64,000 nt of DNA, taken from assembly GCF_003589595.1 (NCBI RefSeq), contig NW_020654810.1, forward strand, positions 14,005,578 through 14,069,577, in the 5' to 3' direction. The DNA is from Hyposmocoma kahamanoa. Lineage: Eukaryota; Arthropoda; Insecta; Lepidoptera; Cosmopterigidae. This document shows positions 33,475 to 46,192 of the stretch, one piece after another. Each line of letters opens with the position of its first letter. The stretch's first letter is position 1. The notes under the pieces are model-generated. The model made no database searches. It saw only the letters and a program-made list of their open reading frames with translations, and was not told where the DNA came from. The position numbers and the translations under genes were made by a program.

Positions 33475-33830
33475 GGGACTTCGAGGTGCATTTCCGGCGC
33501 CTGGTTCCCCGGATCGATAGGTTGGCGGTTGTTGCCCAATCTGGGGGCCCTTTCGAGGGAGTTCGCGGCATATACGGTGGGGTGGTGCGATCCGTGGCCC
33601 TATACGCGGCGCCTGTCTGGTCACATCCACTGACAGGCGTCCGGCGCTGCAGAGCCATTCTCAATGACGTGCAGCGTCGCATGGCAGTTAGGATCGCACG
33701 AGGATACCGCACCGTATCCTTCGACGTGGCGACTGTCCTGATGCAGTTTCCCCCGCTGAACGTCCTGGCGGAGATGGACGCGCGTATTTACGCGCGCCTC
33801 CGCCAGGGCAAGGAAGGCCCCCCCCGCCGC
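33475..33830 (+). pseudogene. R1-clade LINE: reverse transcriptase C-terminal part
   Basis: FRRLVPRIDRLAVVAQSGGP, GGVVRSVALYAAPVWSHPL, AILNDVQRRMAVRIARGYRT, LPPLN-like FPPLNVLAEMDARIYARL: the region after the RT fingers in R1-clade ORF2. Confidence 0.75.
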
Positions 33831-33839
33831 CCCGGTCAG

Positions 33840-34665
33840 CAATGCCAGGGGGCCAGAGTTGGAGAATTGGGCGGCAGTCTTAGGGCTAGTCATCCTCAAC
33901 CAGGGCCATGCCAACACGTGCGTTCGGCAAAATGGGGGGTCAATCGTGGACGTCACGTTTGCGACCCCCTCACTAGCGGCGCGAGTATCCGGTTGGCAGG
34001 TCCTGGAGGACGAGGAGACCCTCTCCGATCATAAGTACATACGGATGAGGGTCTCCCATACGCCGCCCACGACGGCCTCCAACACGGACCCCGGAGGGGA
34101 CTTTCCCAAATGGGCACTCACCCGCCTGAACCGCCTTGACCGCCGTCTGCGAGAGGGCCATGCCCAGGGCAAGAGGGGCCCCGGGAAAAAAGAGTGTGTA
34201 CTGGTGGACCGCGGAGATCGGGGACCTCCGCACCGCCAGTACCATGGCCCGGCAGGCCTATGGCCGATGCCGCCGCAGGAGTCACACCTGGAGTGAGGAG
34301 AGAAGGCTGCACAGCGCCCTTCAGGGCGCGAGGCAGGCCCTGAAGGTCGCGATAGGACGGGCCAAGGACTCTGCGAAAGACGAGTTCTTGGCCACACTGG
34401 ACGCAGACCCTTGGGGGAGGCCGTACAAACTTGTGCGCAACAAAATGTACGGTGCATCCCCCATGGAGTCACTGGAGCCGGATCTCCTCAACCGGGTGGT
34501 GGAGGACCTCTTCCTTGAACCGCAGCCCTTTACCCCACCGGCCACCGGCGGCGTATCTTCGCGGCTGCGTGCGATCGGAGCGGGGGCTTCGTTCGCCAGT
34601 AAGTTTGGCAGCCGCGAGGAGGACGACGGGGCGGTGTGGCCTGTTTTGTCGTGAGGAGGGGAGAG
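33840..34665 (+). pseudogene. R1-clade LINE: endonuclease end and pre-RT region
   Basis: NQGHANTCVRQNGGSIVDVT, VSGWQVLEDEETLSDHKYI (the SDH of the EEP endonuclease), then in another frame KKSVYWWTAEIGDLR, RRSHTWSEERRLHSALQGAR, AIGRAKDSAKDEFLATLDAD, PWGRPYKLVRNKM. In an intact element this precedes the RT; here it follows an RT C-terminus. Frameshifted and dead. Confidence 0.8.
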
Positions 34666-34920
34666 GGAGGCCGTAGCTCCTCCTAGGTGCTGGGGGGGAT
34701 TCCGGTGCGCTAAGTCGATTCGACTACATGTGTTTAAATCCGTTTATTCCCTGTAGTTCCATGTGGAACAATTGTAACGTTAACACATAGTTTCCCAAAG
34801 TGGTCCCTACTGTGTGTGGTCCCCACTGGGCGCTGAAGAGTCCTAGGGGGGCGGTAGGGGTTTCAAAAGAATTGAGATGATGCTGTCTAGAGCCTGCTAC
34901 CGTATTTGAAAAAAAAAACA

Positions 34921-35030
34921 GATTTATTTATTTATTTATTAAAACTTTATTGACCACAAGACATGATGGTACATACAAAAGGTGGACTTAATGCTAAAAG
35001 CGTTCTCTACCAGTCAACCTTTAAGAAGAG
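34921..35030 (-). repeat. LINE 3' end with (TAAA)n tail
   Basis: On the minus strand GGTTGACTGGTAGAGAACG ... TTGTGGTCAATAAAGTTTTA then ATAAATAAATAAAT. Typical 3' terminus of a Jockey-type LINE. Confidence 0.65.
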
Positions 35031-36380
35031 TGAAATTCACGAACGCGGCGAATTAATTATATTAATAAATTACATATTACATATTATTATTTAAATTATA
35101 TTAATAATTATTAAATAAAATATTACGTCAATAATAACTTGTACGTAATAAATATATAATCATATATAAATATATATAAACAAACGAACCATTCGTTATA
35201 TTCAATTCAATAATACATTCATACATACAACCTAACATAGTCATATACATAGTATGTATAGTATACATACAGAATATGGTGATGGATATCATTGTGACAA
35301 ACAATTTAAAAGATGCTCATGGCTCTTCATTGTCAATTATCTATATCAAGTACTCTACAATTTATACATAATTATTTAATATATATATAATTATTTAATA
35401 TATATATAATTATTTTTCCTTTTTTAATTTTTTGTCTTTGACATTTTTTGTGTTAAGTTAATACAAAAAATACATGTTTTCAATTAAATTTTAACCCCCA
35501 CTAGGAGGTTTACATTTTTTTATCTTGCCTAAGTGGGCGGTGAGAAAACAAGTTTGGGAACCCATAGCCTTCACATGTCATAATTATTCCCGTTAGTTCA
35601 AAGTAATTTTAAACTATTGTTAGGTACTATTCTTCTTCTTGAGGTTGTAACGTTACAACGTTGTTAAATTCTAAAAAAAATTAACACTATTAAAAATTTT
35701 ACACAAATATTATCTTCAACAAATATATCCTATTTTGAAATAATAATTGATTTAAAAATATTAAAACCATGATTTACCATAGGTAAAATTGGTTAAATCT
35801 ATGGCAGCTTACGTTGCATTTTCGAATGATGTCGGAGACGCAGAGAGGGGAGGCGCGGGGTAGGCGGTTCGCCGCGCTCACGACATAAAAAACCGTTAAC
35901 GTATTTTGGTATGTGCAAATCAAAATTGTAAATCAAAGATTATTGCTTCCCAATCACATTAAACGTACTTAAATAAATGTGAAAGTGAAAATTCCCGCGT
36001 TTGGGTAAGTTGAATGACACACAAAACACTTGTAACGCTTTTATTTCCTAATTTCATGTTTTGTATTGTACCAAATTGTACTATGACGTTAATGCAGCTC
36101 TTTCGACGATTATATAGATATGTACAACGTAAATTTGAACCATAGTACCATACGTTTTGAGAAATTTTGAAGATTGCATAATCAAAATTTCAAATTGTAA
36201 CGATCAAATTTAATTGTATTTTTTTCACCACATGTTTTCTTTGGCTTATTTAGTTTTATATTTTATTTTCTAACAGTAAGTAAACGTCTCGGCCTTCAGC
36301 CTTATTACCTAAATTATTTTTATTTTTATTTTTACACATTTTAAACTGTAACTCCGTTCTGGTCGCGTTACCTACAATTG
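35030..36380. other. AT-rich low-complexity stretch
   Basis: A tandem ATTATTTAATATATATATA lies near 35360-35415. No gene seen. Confidence 0.4.
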
Positions 36381-36419
36381 ATACTACGTAGGTGCTTCCC
36401 TAATTCTCTTTTGCCGTCG

Positions 36420-36588
36420 GTGAGCTTTCAGAACGGGGCTTTCAGAACGGAAGCAAAAGGACTGCTACTACCAGTTGGTTATCCCTTCCAGGAGTCACTT
36501 TCGGGATAATAGTCACCTTCGGGTTGGAAAGTTACCTTCGGATTAAACTACCTTCGGGTTGGAAAACTACTTTTGCTGAGCTTTCTTC
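36420..36588 (+). repeat. Short direct repeats, CTTCGGGTTGGAAA type
   Basis: GCTTTCAGAACGG occurs twice and (A/C)CTTCGG(G/A)TTGGAAA-like units recur at about 36525-36570. These form the host sequence split by the LINE at 36602. Confidence 0.5.
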
Positions 36589-36601
36589 GAGTTCATACAC
36601 C

Positions 36602-37063
36602 TTTTTTTTTTTGACGGGGGGAAATCTTTATGGATACCTCTGAGCCCAGGGAGACTCAGGGGTTATGTGGGGACTCTCCCTCCAGCCTGGAGTGCCTACC
36701 CCACTAAAACCCCCCCGGATTTCCCTCTCGCCGGTTGAGTCGGCGCCGTGGGATCAGTGAACATTCACCACGACGCCGCCCGGCCGCCCTAGCTTACGCC
36801 ACGGCTCCCGCGCCAACGGAAGGGCGAGTCGGTTGTCCTCCGACCCGCCCCCCAGACGAGTGAGGCCGTGCAATGCAGGCTCCAGAGTCCCTGTCCAGAG
36901 CCCGCTGGTCTCACTAGGGGATCAGGCGAGCAGCGAACTGCCTTCGCTTCTCCCCGTACGTCTACGCCGGAGCGGGTGCGCGTCCGCCGCGTCCTCGCGC
37001 ACCCGCTCCGCGGCCTCCTTTTGCGAAATAACCTCTGCGCAAAAGGAGGCCACCGTCTCCCAC
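36602..37063 (-). mobile_element. R1-clade LINE 3' end, 5'-truncated, with 13-bp target duplication
   Basis: Flanked by GAGTTCATACACC at 36589-36601 and 37064-37076. On the minus strand it starts in the ORF2 C-terminus (TVASFCAEVISQKEAAERVR, PLRRRRTGRR), then a GC-rich 3' UTR (GGGGGGGTTTTAGTGGGGTA, CCCTGAGTCTCCCTGGGC) and a poly(A) tail seen as T's at 36602-36614. Confidence 0.88.
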
Positions 37064-37209
37064 GAGTTCATACACCTGGAGCTTGACTACGTCCGGACTA
37101 AAACGAAGCATTTCCGCTGAACGGCTCCCAATTGCTGCTCGTCCTGTGGCCCTACTTCTGCGCCGGCAAATATACAGGGGAGTATCATTCTCGAAAGACA
37201 TTACCACGA

Positions 37210-37555
37210 CCCGTAGTAAATTTATGTACCATTTATTTTATTTCAATATTTAAATTTTAAATAGTAATTTTTTTTTTTTATAAGTAATTCAATTTTCGGA
37301 TTTCTTTGTTTGATTTTTTACCCTCATAGGGAAAATAAAACTAGGGAATCGTACCCGGTACGAGGTGTCATCTCCTACCGGGGGTTGGCTATCATTGGGA
37401 CTATCTGTATTCTAGACACAGCTGCACGGAAGAAGGATCTTGTGCTCAGATTGAACCATGTCCGGAAATTCTTAAGCCAAAAAGTACACCTTCTTCCTGG
37501 TAGTCCCTTCTCTAGATTTTCCTTGCATAGTTAGTAGGAGGAGTACTTAACACCT
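37210..37555. other. Unassigned stretch
   Basis: A 74-codon open frame at 37310-37534 has no recognised motif. Confidence 0.3.
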
Positions 37556-38350
37556 CTAATTTCTTATTCACCATCTGCAATACTTTTTCATTGGATACTC
37601 TATCCGTCCACGATTTTTTCAATATTCTTCTGTATACCCACATTACATACTCATGAAAGCTTCTAAGCGGTTACTCATATTTTGAGTTAAGGTCCAAGAC
37701 TCTACGCCATACAGAAGAACCGAAAACGCTGAAAAGTTTGTAACTCTAATGAGCCGTGACCAGGTTCACGGCAATAAAATAAGAAAACTTCAGGTCCACA
37801 GAAATTTATTGTAAAGTTGATGGTAAAGAAAAGAAAAGGCTGTGACAAGACAAGAAAAGGTATATGAAAACGGGTACAACAGTATAAAATACTCCCTTAC
37901 TATGGGTCAATATAAACAGTCCTGGCACTTACCCCAAAAGGGTCGAGTTATGCGGTATTACAGATTGGTATTAAAATTGGCACATGATTAGCAGTAGTTA
38001 TTACAAATTTTTATCAAAATTTGCACATGATTAGTACTAGCTCTTACAAATCGGTATTAAAACTGGTAAAGGAATCAAAATGAGACGCAATTGAAATTTT
38101 AACAGCACTGTACGCTGCCGCGATCGAGCAGGGAATGACAATGGAACGAAATAAAATAAAAATGGCCATGCAAAGGAATTAAAGAACAATTCAAAATTTA
38201 AAAACGAGTGGTCAGGAACCGGAGAAAAGGCGATAAAAAGGTGACGACGATGTAAGCAGGTCACATCGTCACAATACATAGCAACATGTCAAACGCACCC
38301 TGGTAGAGATTTTCAAAGATCCATTGCAGAGTAGACGGTTCAACTTCAAA
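37556..38350 (-). mobile_element. RTE-type LINE fragment split by a ~520-bp insert
   Basis: Minus-strand readings NRLLCNGSLKISTRVRLTCC (about 38345-38285) and FSAFSVLLYGVESWTLTQNM (about 37740-37680) belong together in RTE ORF2. The insert between them (about 37758-38283) starts TGTGACGATGTGACC and carries CAATAAATTTCTGTGG near its end, suggesting a solo LTR. Confidence 0.6.
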
Positions 38351-38917
38351 AATGTGTTTAAGTAGGAAATATTTTGAATACCTCCATAAATATATGCAAT
38401 TAAGGAATTGTTTGTCCTCCTTGAAGGAAAACATAATTTCTAGTTAAGTTTGCATGCAAGTGATAAGAGGACGAACGTTATGACACAGCTGTGTTTAATA
38501 TCAGCTAGAATGTTCATGACCTCTATTATGGATATGAGGAGGTACGAAGTTACTTTACCTTAATAATCTCGTAAAGTTTGTTGTGAAAAAACCTAAACTC
38601 TTCAACTTTATTATATTAGCTTTCAGTTTTAGTTGATATAATGTTACTGAATATAAATTTTATAAAAAAATAAGTTTAGAAAAATATCGCATAGCTTGTG
38701 GCAGCTGACCGTGTTCATCAGTACAATTGTTCAATTCTCAACATATGTTTATTTACCATTCTAAAAACGCACTTGCAATTTGAATTTTATACCAAAATCA
38801 TGCAAAGCTCATTGCATCACGAAATTTTGTAATGTGATAGTAAAGCTAATATTTTCTAAACCCCCAACGCAAAAAGGCGTGTTATAAGTTTTGCAGCCTT
38901 TGTCTGTGTATGTCTTT

Positions 38918-39055
38918 TGTTATAATATCAAGTGACGAGACGAACAAGACGTGCACCTGATGGTAACCTACACTCGTGTCCATAACAGTTGCAGTGCCAC
39001 TCAGAACTTTAAATCGCAAAGATCTGAGCGGCACTGCCACGGCGTCTGTCTATGT
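38918..39055 (-). repeat. Dispersed repeat A (partial)
   Basis: TATCAAGTGACGAGACGAAC, GTGCACCTGATGGTAA, CATAACAGTTGCAGTGCCAC, AAATCGCAAAGATCTGAG. Confidence 0.7.
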
Positions 39056-40487
39056 TTGATGATCATTGGTTTAGCTTGTTACAATATTGGTTGTGGACTA
39101 GAACCGGAGACAACAAACTATAAAAATATATGTCTTTGAGTGGCCGGAATGGAGGCAAAGCCGAGGCTAATTTTCCCTGTAATAAAATATAAAAATACTA
39201 CTAGTAGTACTATATTAACATAACAGCCTTCTCAATACCTATTGTGTACCTGTTAATACAATTTAAGAATTTTATAGAGCTGTTGTCATGATTTAACAGT
39301 TCATGCATAAAATCTTGCAAAATTTATTATCGCACACACGGAAGGGTGAACCATATCTTACATTAATAGTATATTATTATCTAGATCTAAGAAGTAACTA
39401 ATGTTATGTGAGTGTGTGTCAGAAGCATGAGGCGCAGTGGAATAAAGTAGGACTAGTTGCTGTTTTCTATAGTAGGAGTAGAGCATTTGCTATTTCCACT
39501 GGCAAGCTTATATGGAGTTTTTCTCAAAAAATTCAAGGAAATGACACAAATTTAATTACAAAAATAAGTTTATGAAAAGCGGGAAAACATTTTGCCTTTT
39601 AAATATTTCGCTTCTAATCATATCTTTTTTAAAACAGAATTAAAAATAAACAAACATACGCACTGCGCTGAAAAAACGAGCCGTCGACTTTACTGTATGG
39701 CATTCTTCTTTAGTCCCTTAAATTTCAGGGGACCAAAATTGATTTTCATACGAACTTCGAGGTAATTCTCGTCCAAAAATCAGGATAATTGCGTGTTCTT
39801 TGTTCGAAATCAAAGCGAACATTTCCGAGCATATTTGAGAATTTCCATTTCCCCCGCAAGAAACAAAGTATACCATTTTTTTTGTCTCATTTTGAAATTG
39901 GACATTAACATTTCGAAACGGAAATAAACCACTACGGCCACGATTCCAGGTAATGGTGCTGAATGACTAGTAGGTATCACACGACGTGTCACGTGAAACA
40001 GACATGTTCGTTCACTGGCGAAAATATCTTACGAAAGCGCTTTCTTCACTTGCTCGCTTTATTCCCGCCTTGAACATGAAAGTCAACATTTTCTAGTTAC
40101 TTATTAGGTAGTGGAAAAAAAGTCTTTTAAATACAACCCAACCTATAGGTAAAATTTGAACCATTTACATTTTAATGTGGAGCTGCGAGTCGTACTGAAT
40201 CTATATTTTATGAAATTTTAATTTTATTTTCCATTAATAAAATATGCATGGGTAAATGTTGGATTAGGTAAAAACCATTGTAACAGCCAACTTTACTTTA
40301 GAGCAATCTTATTGTGATTCCCGGGGTATAATTCAACGTTTGACGGAACGGGAAGGGGAATGATATAATATAACAAATCGACTGGCGTATCTATAAAGTG
40401 TAAAGAATGCGAGTTGAATTATTTTTTCCTTATTGGATACTGTGCGTCATAGGCTAACATTTTTCAAATTCTCGTTGACGTTCTTTA
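39056..40487. other. Unassigned AT-rich stretch
   Basis: No gene, RNA or recognised repeat. Confidence 0.35.
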
Positions 40488-40706
40488 TTACCTCCAATGA
40501 ACGCCAACTTAATTTTTGGACCTGTTTAGTTTTTATTTTGTTTTTTGTATCTTTGTTATCCACAAAATTTTAATTTTTTTTTCGAATTTGTTTTTTTTTA
40601 ACAAAATTCGGGGAGCATAATATTAATAAATTAATATGGCTGTTACCAAAAATAACAGAAAGTGACCAAAAAATAAAGTTGGTGTAGTGTTCATTGGAGG
40701 TACCGT
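40488..40706. mobile_element. MITE, TACCTCCAATGAA type (copy 1)
   Basis: TTACCTCCAATGAACGCCAA at the left and TTCATTGGAGGTACC at the right are inverted repeats; both are followed inward by AACTTAATTTTTGG or its complement. A partial copy lies at 55741. Confidence 0.65.
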
Positions 40707-41215
40707 ATGGTACAAATGATAAATTTGTTTATAGTTATAGGTAGTATTAATATTATTAAACTGGGGAAAGTACTGGAACTTGAGTAACAGGCAATGAAAC
40801 TGCGCAGGCCGCTATCCTAAAGCTTAAAGATACGACGTTATTTATATGGTAACATACTATTAGAGCAACCGTTTCGTCGTAAGTATGCTAGTACATTGGT
40901 TCACCTTCATATTACTTAGCTATGCCAAGAATGTAGTGAAAAACCATATTTTAAGAAAATAACCTTTTTGGCAAGTGATTCCATAGTGTCATGAGCTCAT
41001 TCTAATAAGAAAAGTGACCCATTTGCTGCTGTGATTGATTACCCTTGCCATGACATATTACTTAGTAAATAGCTATTTTGCTATTATAGTGGGAACTCAC
41101 TTGACCTTGCAAGTGAATAAATTTCCTGAAATAAATAATAAAAATAATAAATTGTGTGATTCAGAGCATCTTTATATCATGTTAGTAACAATTGTAACCC
41201 TATGACTGCCCTTAA

Positions 41216-41430
41216 TTAACTGCCTCCGTGGTCGAACGGTTACCATGCCGGACTGCCACAGAGAGATCCCAGGTTCGATTCCCAGGCCGGGAGAAATATT
41301 TGTATGGCCTGCATTTATTTATCTCGTGAGTTTGGGTGTAATTTGTGGTTGTCTATATGTGTGTCCATGGCACTCGCGACACAGGGTTTCCCTAGTGCGG
41401 GGCTATGATGAGTGTGTGCGTTATTTGTTT
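41216..41430 (+). repeat. tRNA-derived SINE, family A
   Basis: AACTGCCTCCGTGGTCGAAC, GCCGGACTGCCACAG, GGTTCGATTCCCAGGCCGGG, then the full body to GTGTGTGCGTTATTTG. Confidence 0.82.
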
Positions 41431-41489
41431 ATTTATTTATATGACTAAGTTAGTGAACAGAAAAATACATATTTTAGTTAATTCCTTCT

Positions 41490-41700
41490 GGCGGACATGT
41501 GAAGGGTCTCCCATGTCTGCACAAATGGGCCGTCGACCCTCTCCGCAACAATAGCCGTGCTGTTGGAGCTGCCGTGCACTCTCGTCAGCACCGACACCAC
41601 GCGCTTACCCACGATGGTCTGAAAACCGACGCCGACGGTTCACGTTTCCGCAAACATTCTCGACGCACTGCAAAGCCGCGACAGCCCCAAGAACTTTGAA
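41490..41700. other. GC-rich island of unknown origin
   Basis: A block rich in CGAC/GCCG within AT-rich surroundings. A 66-codon open frame (41499-41699) ends FRKHSRRTAKPRQPQEL. It resembles no family I can name; it could be a processed pseudogene or exon debris. Confidence 0.3.
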
Positions 41701-42516
41701 CTATTATTACGAGGTTAGGATTTATTTTCAAATCATAAAATGTCAAATGTTGTCGTCCTTATTATGCTGATTGCTGACTCGAAACGCTTTCATATCTAGT
41801 AGAAGAAATACAGTTATGCTCGTTAGCAAAGCAAAATCTGCCAACTGCGAGAGAAATCGTTTCTGTACACTGAAGTACCTACCTGAAGAAAGAACCTATA
41901 TGAGAGACTTTCGTAATCAATTGTACTCTTGTTTTCGTGTAATACACAACGACGTCCAATACTTATAACATAAATTATTTTATATACATGTCGGAGCCCG
42001 TTAACATTTCAAACGTAGATAATGTAACAGAATTCGGTTTATTGTTTACGTAATGTGCTTCACAAAAACATAAATCTTAGCTAATATTATTGCGTGTTGT
42101 TTTCTAATTATGAAAGAAATGATATATTAAGTTATTTACGGATCGCATTAACTAGTCTCGATCATGGTTTCTTGGTTTAGAAATATCACGTCAGTTTGAC
42201 AACTCAAAATGGGTGAGGTCGCAGACGGGGTGACGCTGCTGGTGTCATTGGAATTTGTTCAGTCCATTTCAGTCTAATCTTTTTTCCATCCTCTAAGTCT
42301 ACTCAGTCCTCTGACGTAATCCTATGAGATGATGGTCGTTGCCGGGTTCGCCATATGAAAATAAGTAGTGAAGTTGATGGTCAGTTTTATAAACGAGCGT
42401 GCATTGTAAAGATCGGCTTTTTGTGTGAGTTACTTGGAAAGCGACAAGTGAGCGAGGCTGCCTGTGAATTCGCCGCGTGACATTTAAAATTCCTTTTTAA
42501 CCTGATTTATCTTTTG

Positions 42517-43006
42517 TTTTTAACCGACTTCAAACAAAGGAGGAGGTTCTCAATTCGACTGTGTGTTTTTTTTGTATGTGTGTTACGCGTTAACTCCGGT
42601 ATTTGTGAACCGATTTTCATGATTCTTTTTTTGTTGGAAAGAGGGTACCTATAGTGGTCCCTTTTAATTTTGAAGAAAATCATCCACGTCTAAGGGTGGC
42701 TGTTCACGCATGAAGATTCATTTTTGTAAATAGCGCCTAAATTTTATTATAAGGAGCAATTATTTTAATGGTTGATTTTGCTATTCTCCAATTCAAGGCG
42801 TTTTTCTCTCTCAATATACTTTGAGTAGTGAGAACCAATTTTTATTATCCTCCTGTGGTAAGTCCCGTATAGTGGCGAACCAGGGGATGAATTCGGGTTT
42901 GCGCACTTTCCGGTAACCGATTTCAATAAAACTTGGCAATTATACATATGTAATTCCACGTACTTTTGAGGTTGGTTTTTTTAGTACTCTGTACTGAGAT
43001 TATTAT
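42517..43006 (+). repeat. Dispersed repeat B (copy 1)
   Basis: From TTTTAACCGACTTCAAAC, GGAGGAGGTTCTCAATTCGA and GTGAACCGATTTTCATGATT to TTAGTACTCTGTACTGAGAT. A repeat type very common in Lepidoptera; class uncertain. Confidence 0.8.
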
Positions 43007-45968
43007 GTTGTACTTTCAAACTAACTACTGTAAAAAGTGTATTGACGAATTAATAGTAATCAAGTGACGTTATTATTTCACCGCCACCTGAATGAATTGA
43101 TAACGAAGACTGAATAGCTCAATTATCAATTCACGAACGTTTCTTACTTTAATTCTTGACTAAATCAGTGATAGGGGATGTCTCTCAACGTCTTCCTTAT
43201 GGTTCTATTATATAATAATTTTATCTTTGAATTCGTATCCACTTTGTTGGATGATCTACAATATAATCTCAGGGAACTGTCTATGCCTTGAAAAAGAAAT
43301 GAATGGAGTGAGTTAATGAAAAAGGCCTTCCGATAACGCCGACAGGATTAGGTACAAGATTTCATGCGTCGGCTAAACAAGCGGCTCTTTGGTGAGTGTC
43401 CTTATCGCGTTGAGAACACATTTTTAAGATTTTGTTCTTGATTATTTTAATAGAAAATTTTCTAAAAAAGTACCAACAAATTCAAATATTTCTTCTCCTT
43501 GTTTAATTCGTAGCCACGACTCTCTTACATTTTAATGTCCTTTTGTGCGCCAGTCACCAATTATCTTTGTAATCGCAATCACCTATCAAAGGCTTTTTAG
43601 GCTCTTAGACCGTTATAAACTTTTATGTATGATATAAAAATATTGATGTCGGTGGTCTTTAATGGTTTTGCATTATTTTTAATCAAGTGAGAAACCTGTT
43701 CATTTTCACCTATGAAACCTGTTCACCTGAGTGCTTGAGAAGTTTGCCTTGTTGTATGTTTTGTTGTTGAATGTAACGTAACTGATCTGGGTTTATGAAA
43801 CAAAGTAGTTCATTTCCCAAAACGTCGGGTTAATCGATAGATGTAATAATAGTATGTTAGGTACATCTTGTAATATCCTAAGGGAAGCAAGGTAAATGTG
43901 GAGGTTGCGTGTGTGCGGCTATTATTTCCGCTTGAGGCCTCACCTTGATTGATATGGAGCGGCCGATAAAGAAACTTACGAGTAAATTTGCGTCCGTGAC
44001 CTTGTGCGCTATCGACTTCCCCTTAGAGGTTGGTGCCAGTGTCAAGTATGAGACTTTAATAGTTAATGACGGCTTTGACCGAAGGTCACGATATTAGTAA
44101 GTCATTTTTAGCTGCCGGCAATGACCGACGACGACAAATGCAGTAAGACTTGATTTAGATTAAATATTTGATGAAAAAAGCAATAAGCCCGTTTATTCGT
44201 TTTATGTGCAGTACGTTTAATATTTCTGGTATGTCTAGTTTATTAAAGACTTTATCGGGACAAGCTTCTTGCAGGCGTGTGAATTTCATTTATTCGACAT
44301 TCCTTGCTTAAATTATACGAAGAAAGTTTATAATTCCATAAAAAAATTTGTGTGTAGTTTTATTTTTCGCGCGTTACGTTGTTGGTATGTATATGTATCA
44401 TCAACCTTTGCTTTTTATTTATAAATGATATTATTTTTACTATTATTATTATTATTATTTAGACCTAAAGATAATAAATTGCGTTCAACAAATTCTGTGG
44501 CACATGAATTTAGTCTATGAAATATGAACTAAATAGACCTCAAGGTACCATCTTCAAGAAAGAAATGAGTTGTCAGCTCATAAGGTGCTTATCCTAGCAG
44601 AAAGGCAATAGAAGCGCAGAGGTGTGCTTTATTGGACGAGGCTGTGTCAGCCGTCTGTCCACGCGATGTATAACAAAACGGCTCATATGCTACTCTCATA
44701 AATTAAAAACGCGCGGAAATAACGCCTGATTTGGAAGCTCTACTGTAGTGTTTACGGCGGTTTTAAAAGTACTTTAAGCCTGGATTTAAACATGTCTTTT
44801 GTGTAGTACTTTGGCGACTCTCAACAAATTTACAGATCTTCAAGATTCGAGACGGCGCGGCGGTTAGAAATTGTTCCTGAGCCAATTCGATGTGCGATCG
44901 ATTCATCGGAATTTCTCCAAACAACCATTAACGAACTTTCTCTGTCACCACTCCTGAACTTGCGACCTTTACAGAATTTTATTAAAGCTCCTTTGCTTCT
45001 GAGACGTGGCAAGTAATTACTCAAAGGCGTGTTACGTACGTAATGGCAACAGTAGCATTGATAGAAGTTATTTTTTTATTTAATAACTCATGTCGAACAA
45101 AAGCTTGTTAATTTTATTTTATTTCAGTAACTAGACGTGCGGAGAGTTACCTACATAACGATTTCAACGTTATCTGACACCAGCAAAAAATTATATCTGT
45201 GTTCGATTCGTCACAAATTGATAAAAAATTGGTGAATCTGCTATGTCGTAGCAGTTGCTAAGGTCGTTTTCGTGTAGCAAGTGAAGCTCTGTAGTCACTA
45301 CAGCCTACATATCTATAGGGAAAGGGGTACAGAATGATACCCGTGAGTAATACGACGACCATTTTACTGATATTTGCAATGCCATTTAGCGACATGGAGT
45401 AAAAATTATACTTTCAGCGTGGTAAAGTGGGTACTTTAACAATCTCTCGCAGTGCAATCTGCAATCTCGTGAATGAATGGTAGTGAATTATGAGCTGCCA
45501 TTTTTGTGGCAACAAAAGTGATTGCGTAAGGTAAGAAATGATTAGTAGTTTATTTGAGATGAGTAGTAGGTACGTAGCTTTTTGAGAGCTTTTTATTTGT
45601 GTTGACTGAGGACATCCTAAAGGAAGATCAGGTCAAAAGTACACTTAGCTTACCAGCGTATATGAAGGCATTGTTGTATGTTGAGGTCAAAGATGTGTGT
45701 CAGGGTCGTAGCAAGTGAAAAGTTGTGGTCACTGGAAAAAGGGCATGAAGTGTGTGTATGTATTATTTGCATTAGTTCCTAAAAGAATTCAACTTCTCCT
45801 TTTTGTAGTGCCTTTCCAATTTGCGAAGGTTGCCCAATAGTTCTGCACACTGGCGGCGGTCTCGCGCGAGATGCAAAATGTTGCTTGGGCTCTCAACTAT
45901 TTAAGTTATTAAGCCAAGCCTTTTTCTTTTTCTGCGACCTACTGTCCTCTTTCCAAAAATCTTTCTCA
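43007..45968. other. Long unassigned AT-rich stretch
   Basis: Only an ATT microsatellite at about 44437-44460 was noted. Open frames are short and featureless. Confidence 0.35.
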
Positions 45969-46192
45969 TCAAAAGTAACTGCGGTAAGCTGTATCTGTGA
46001 TGTCTAATACATGTTCTAGATAAGCAGTTTTTCCACGTTTGATTGTAACGAGGTGTATTTTGCTTTTACCTATGCGTTGCAAGACTTCCTCATTCGTAAC
46101 CCTGTCAGTCCAGCTGATCCCCAAAATACGTCTGAAAGCCCACATCTCGAAAGCGTCTATGCGTCTGCGAAGAGCTTCCCTGTCTAGACTTC
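45969..46192 (-). mobile_element. RTE-type LINE fragment
   Basis: Minus-strand LRRRIDAFEMWAFRRILGIS, WTDRVTNEEVLQRIGKSK, KRGKTAYLEHVL, matching RRLDAFEMWCWRRLLRISWTE..TNE..L and the RRK..FFGHV motif of RTE ORF2. Repeat B interrupts its upstream side. Confidence 0.78.
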
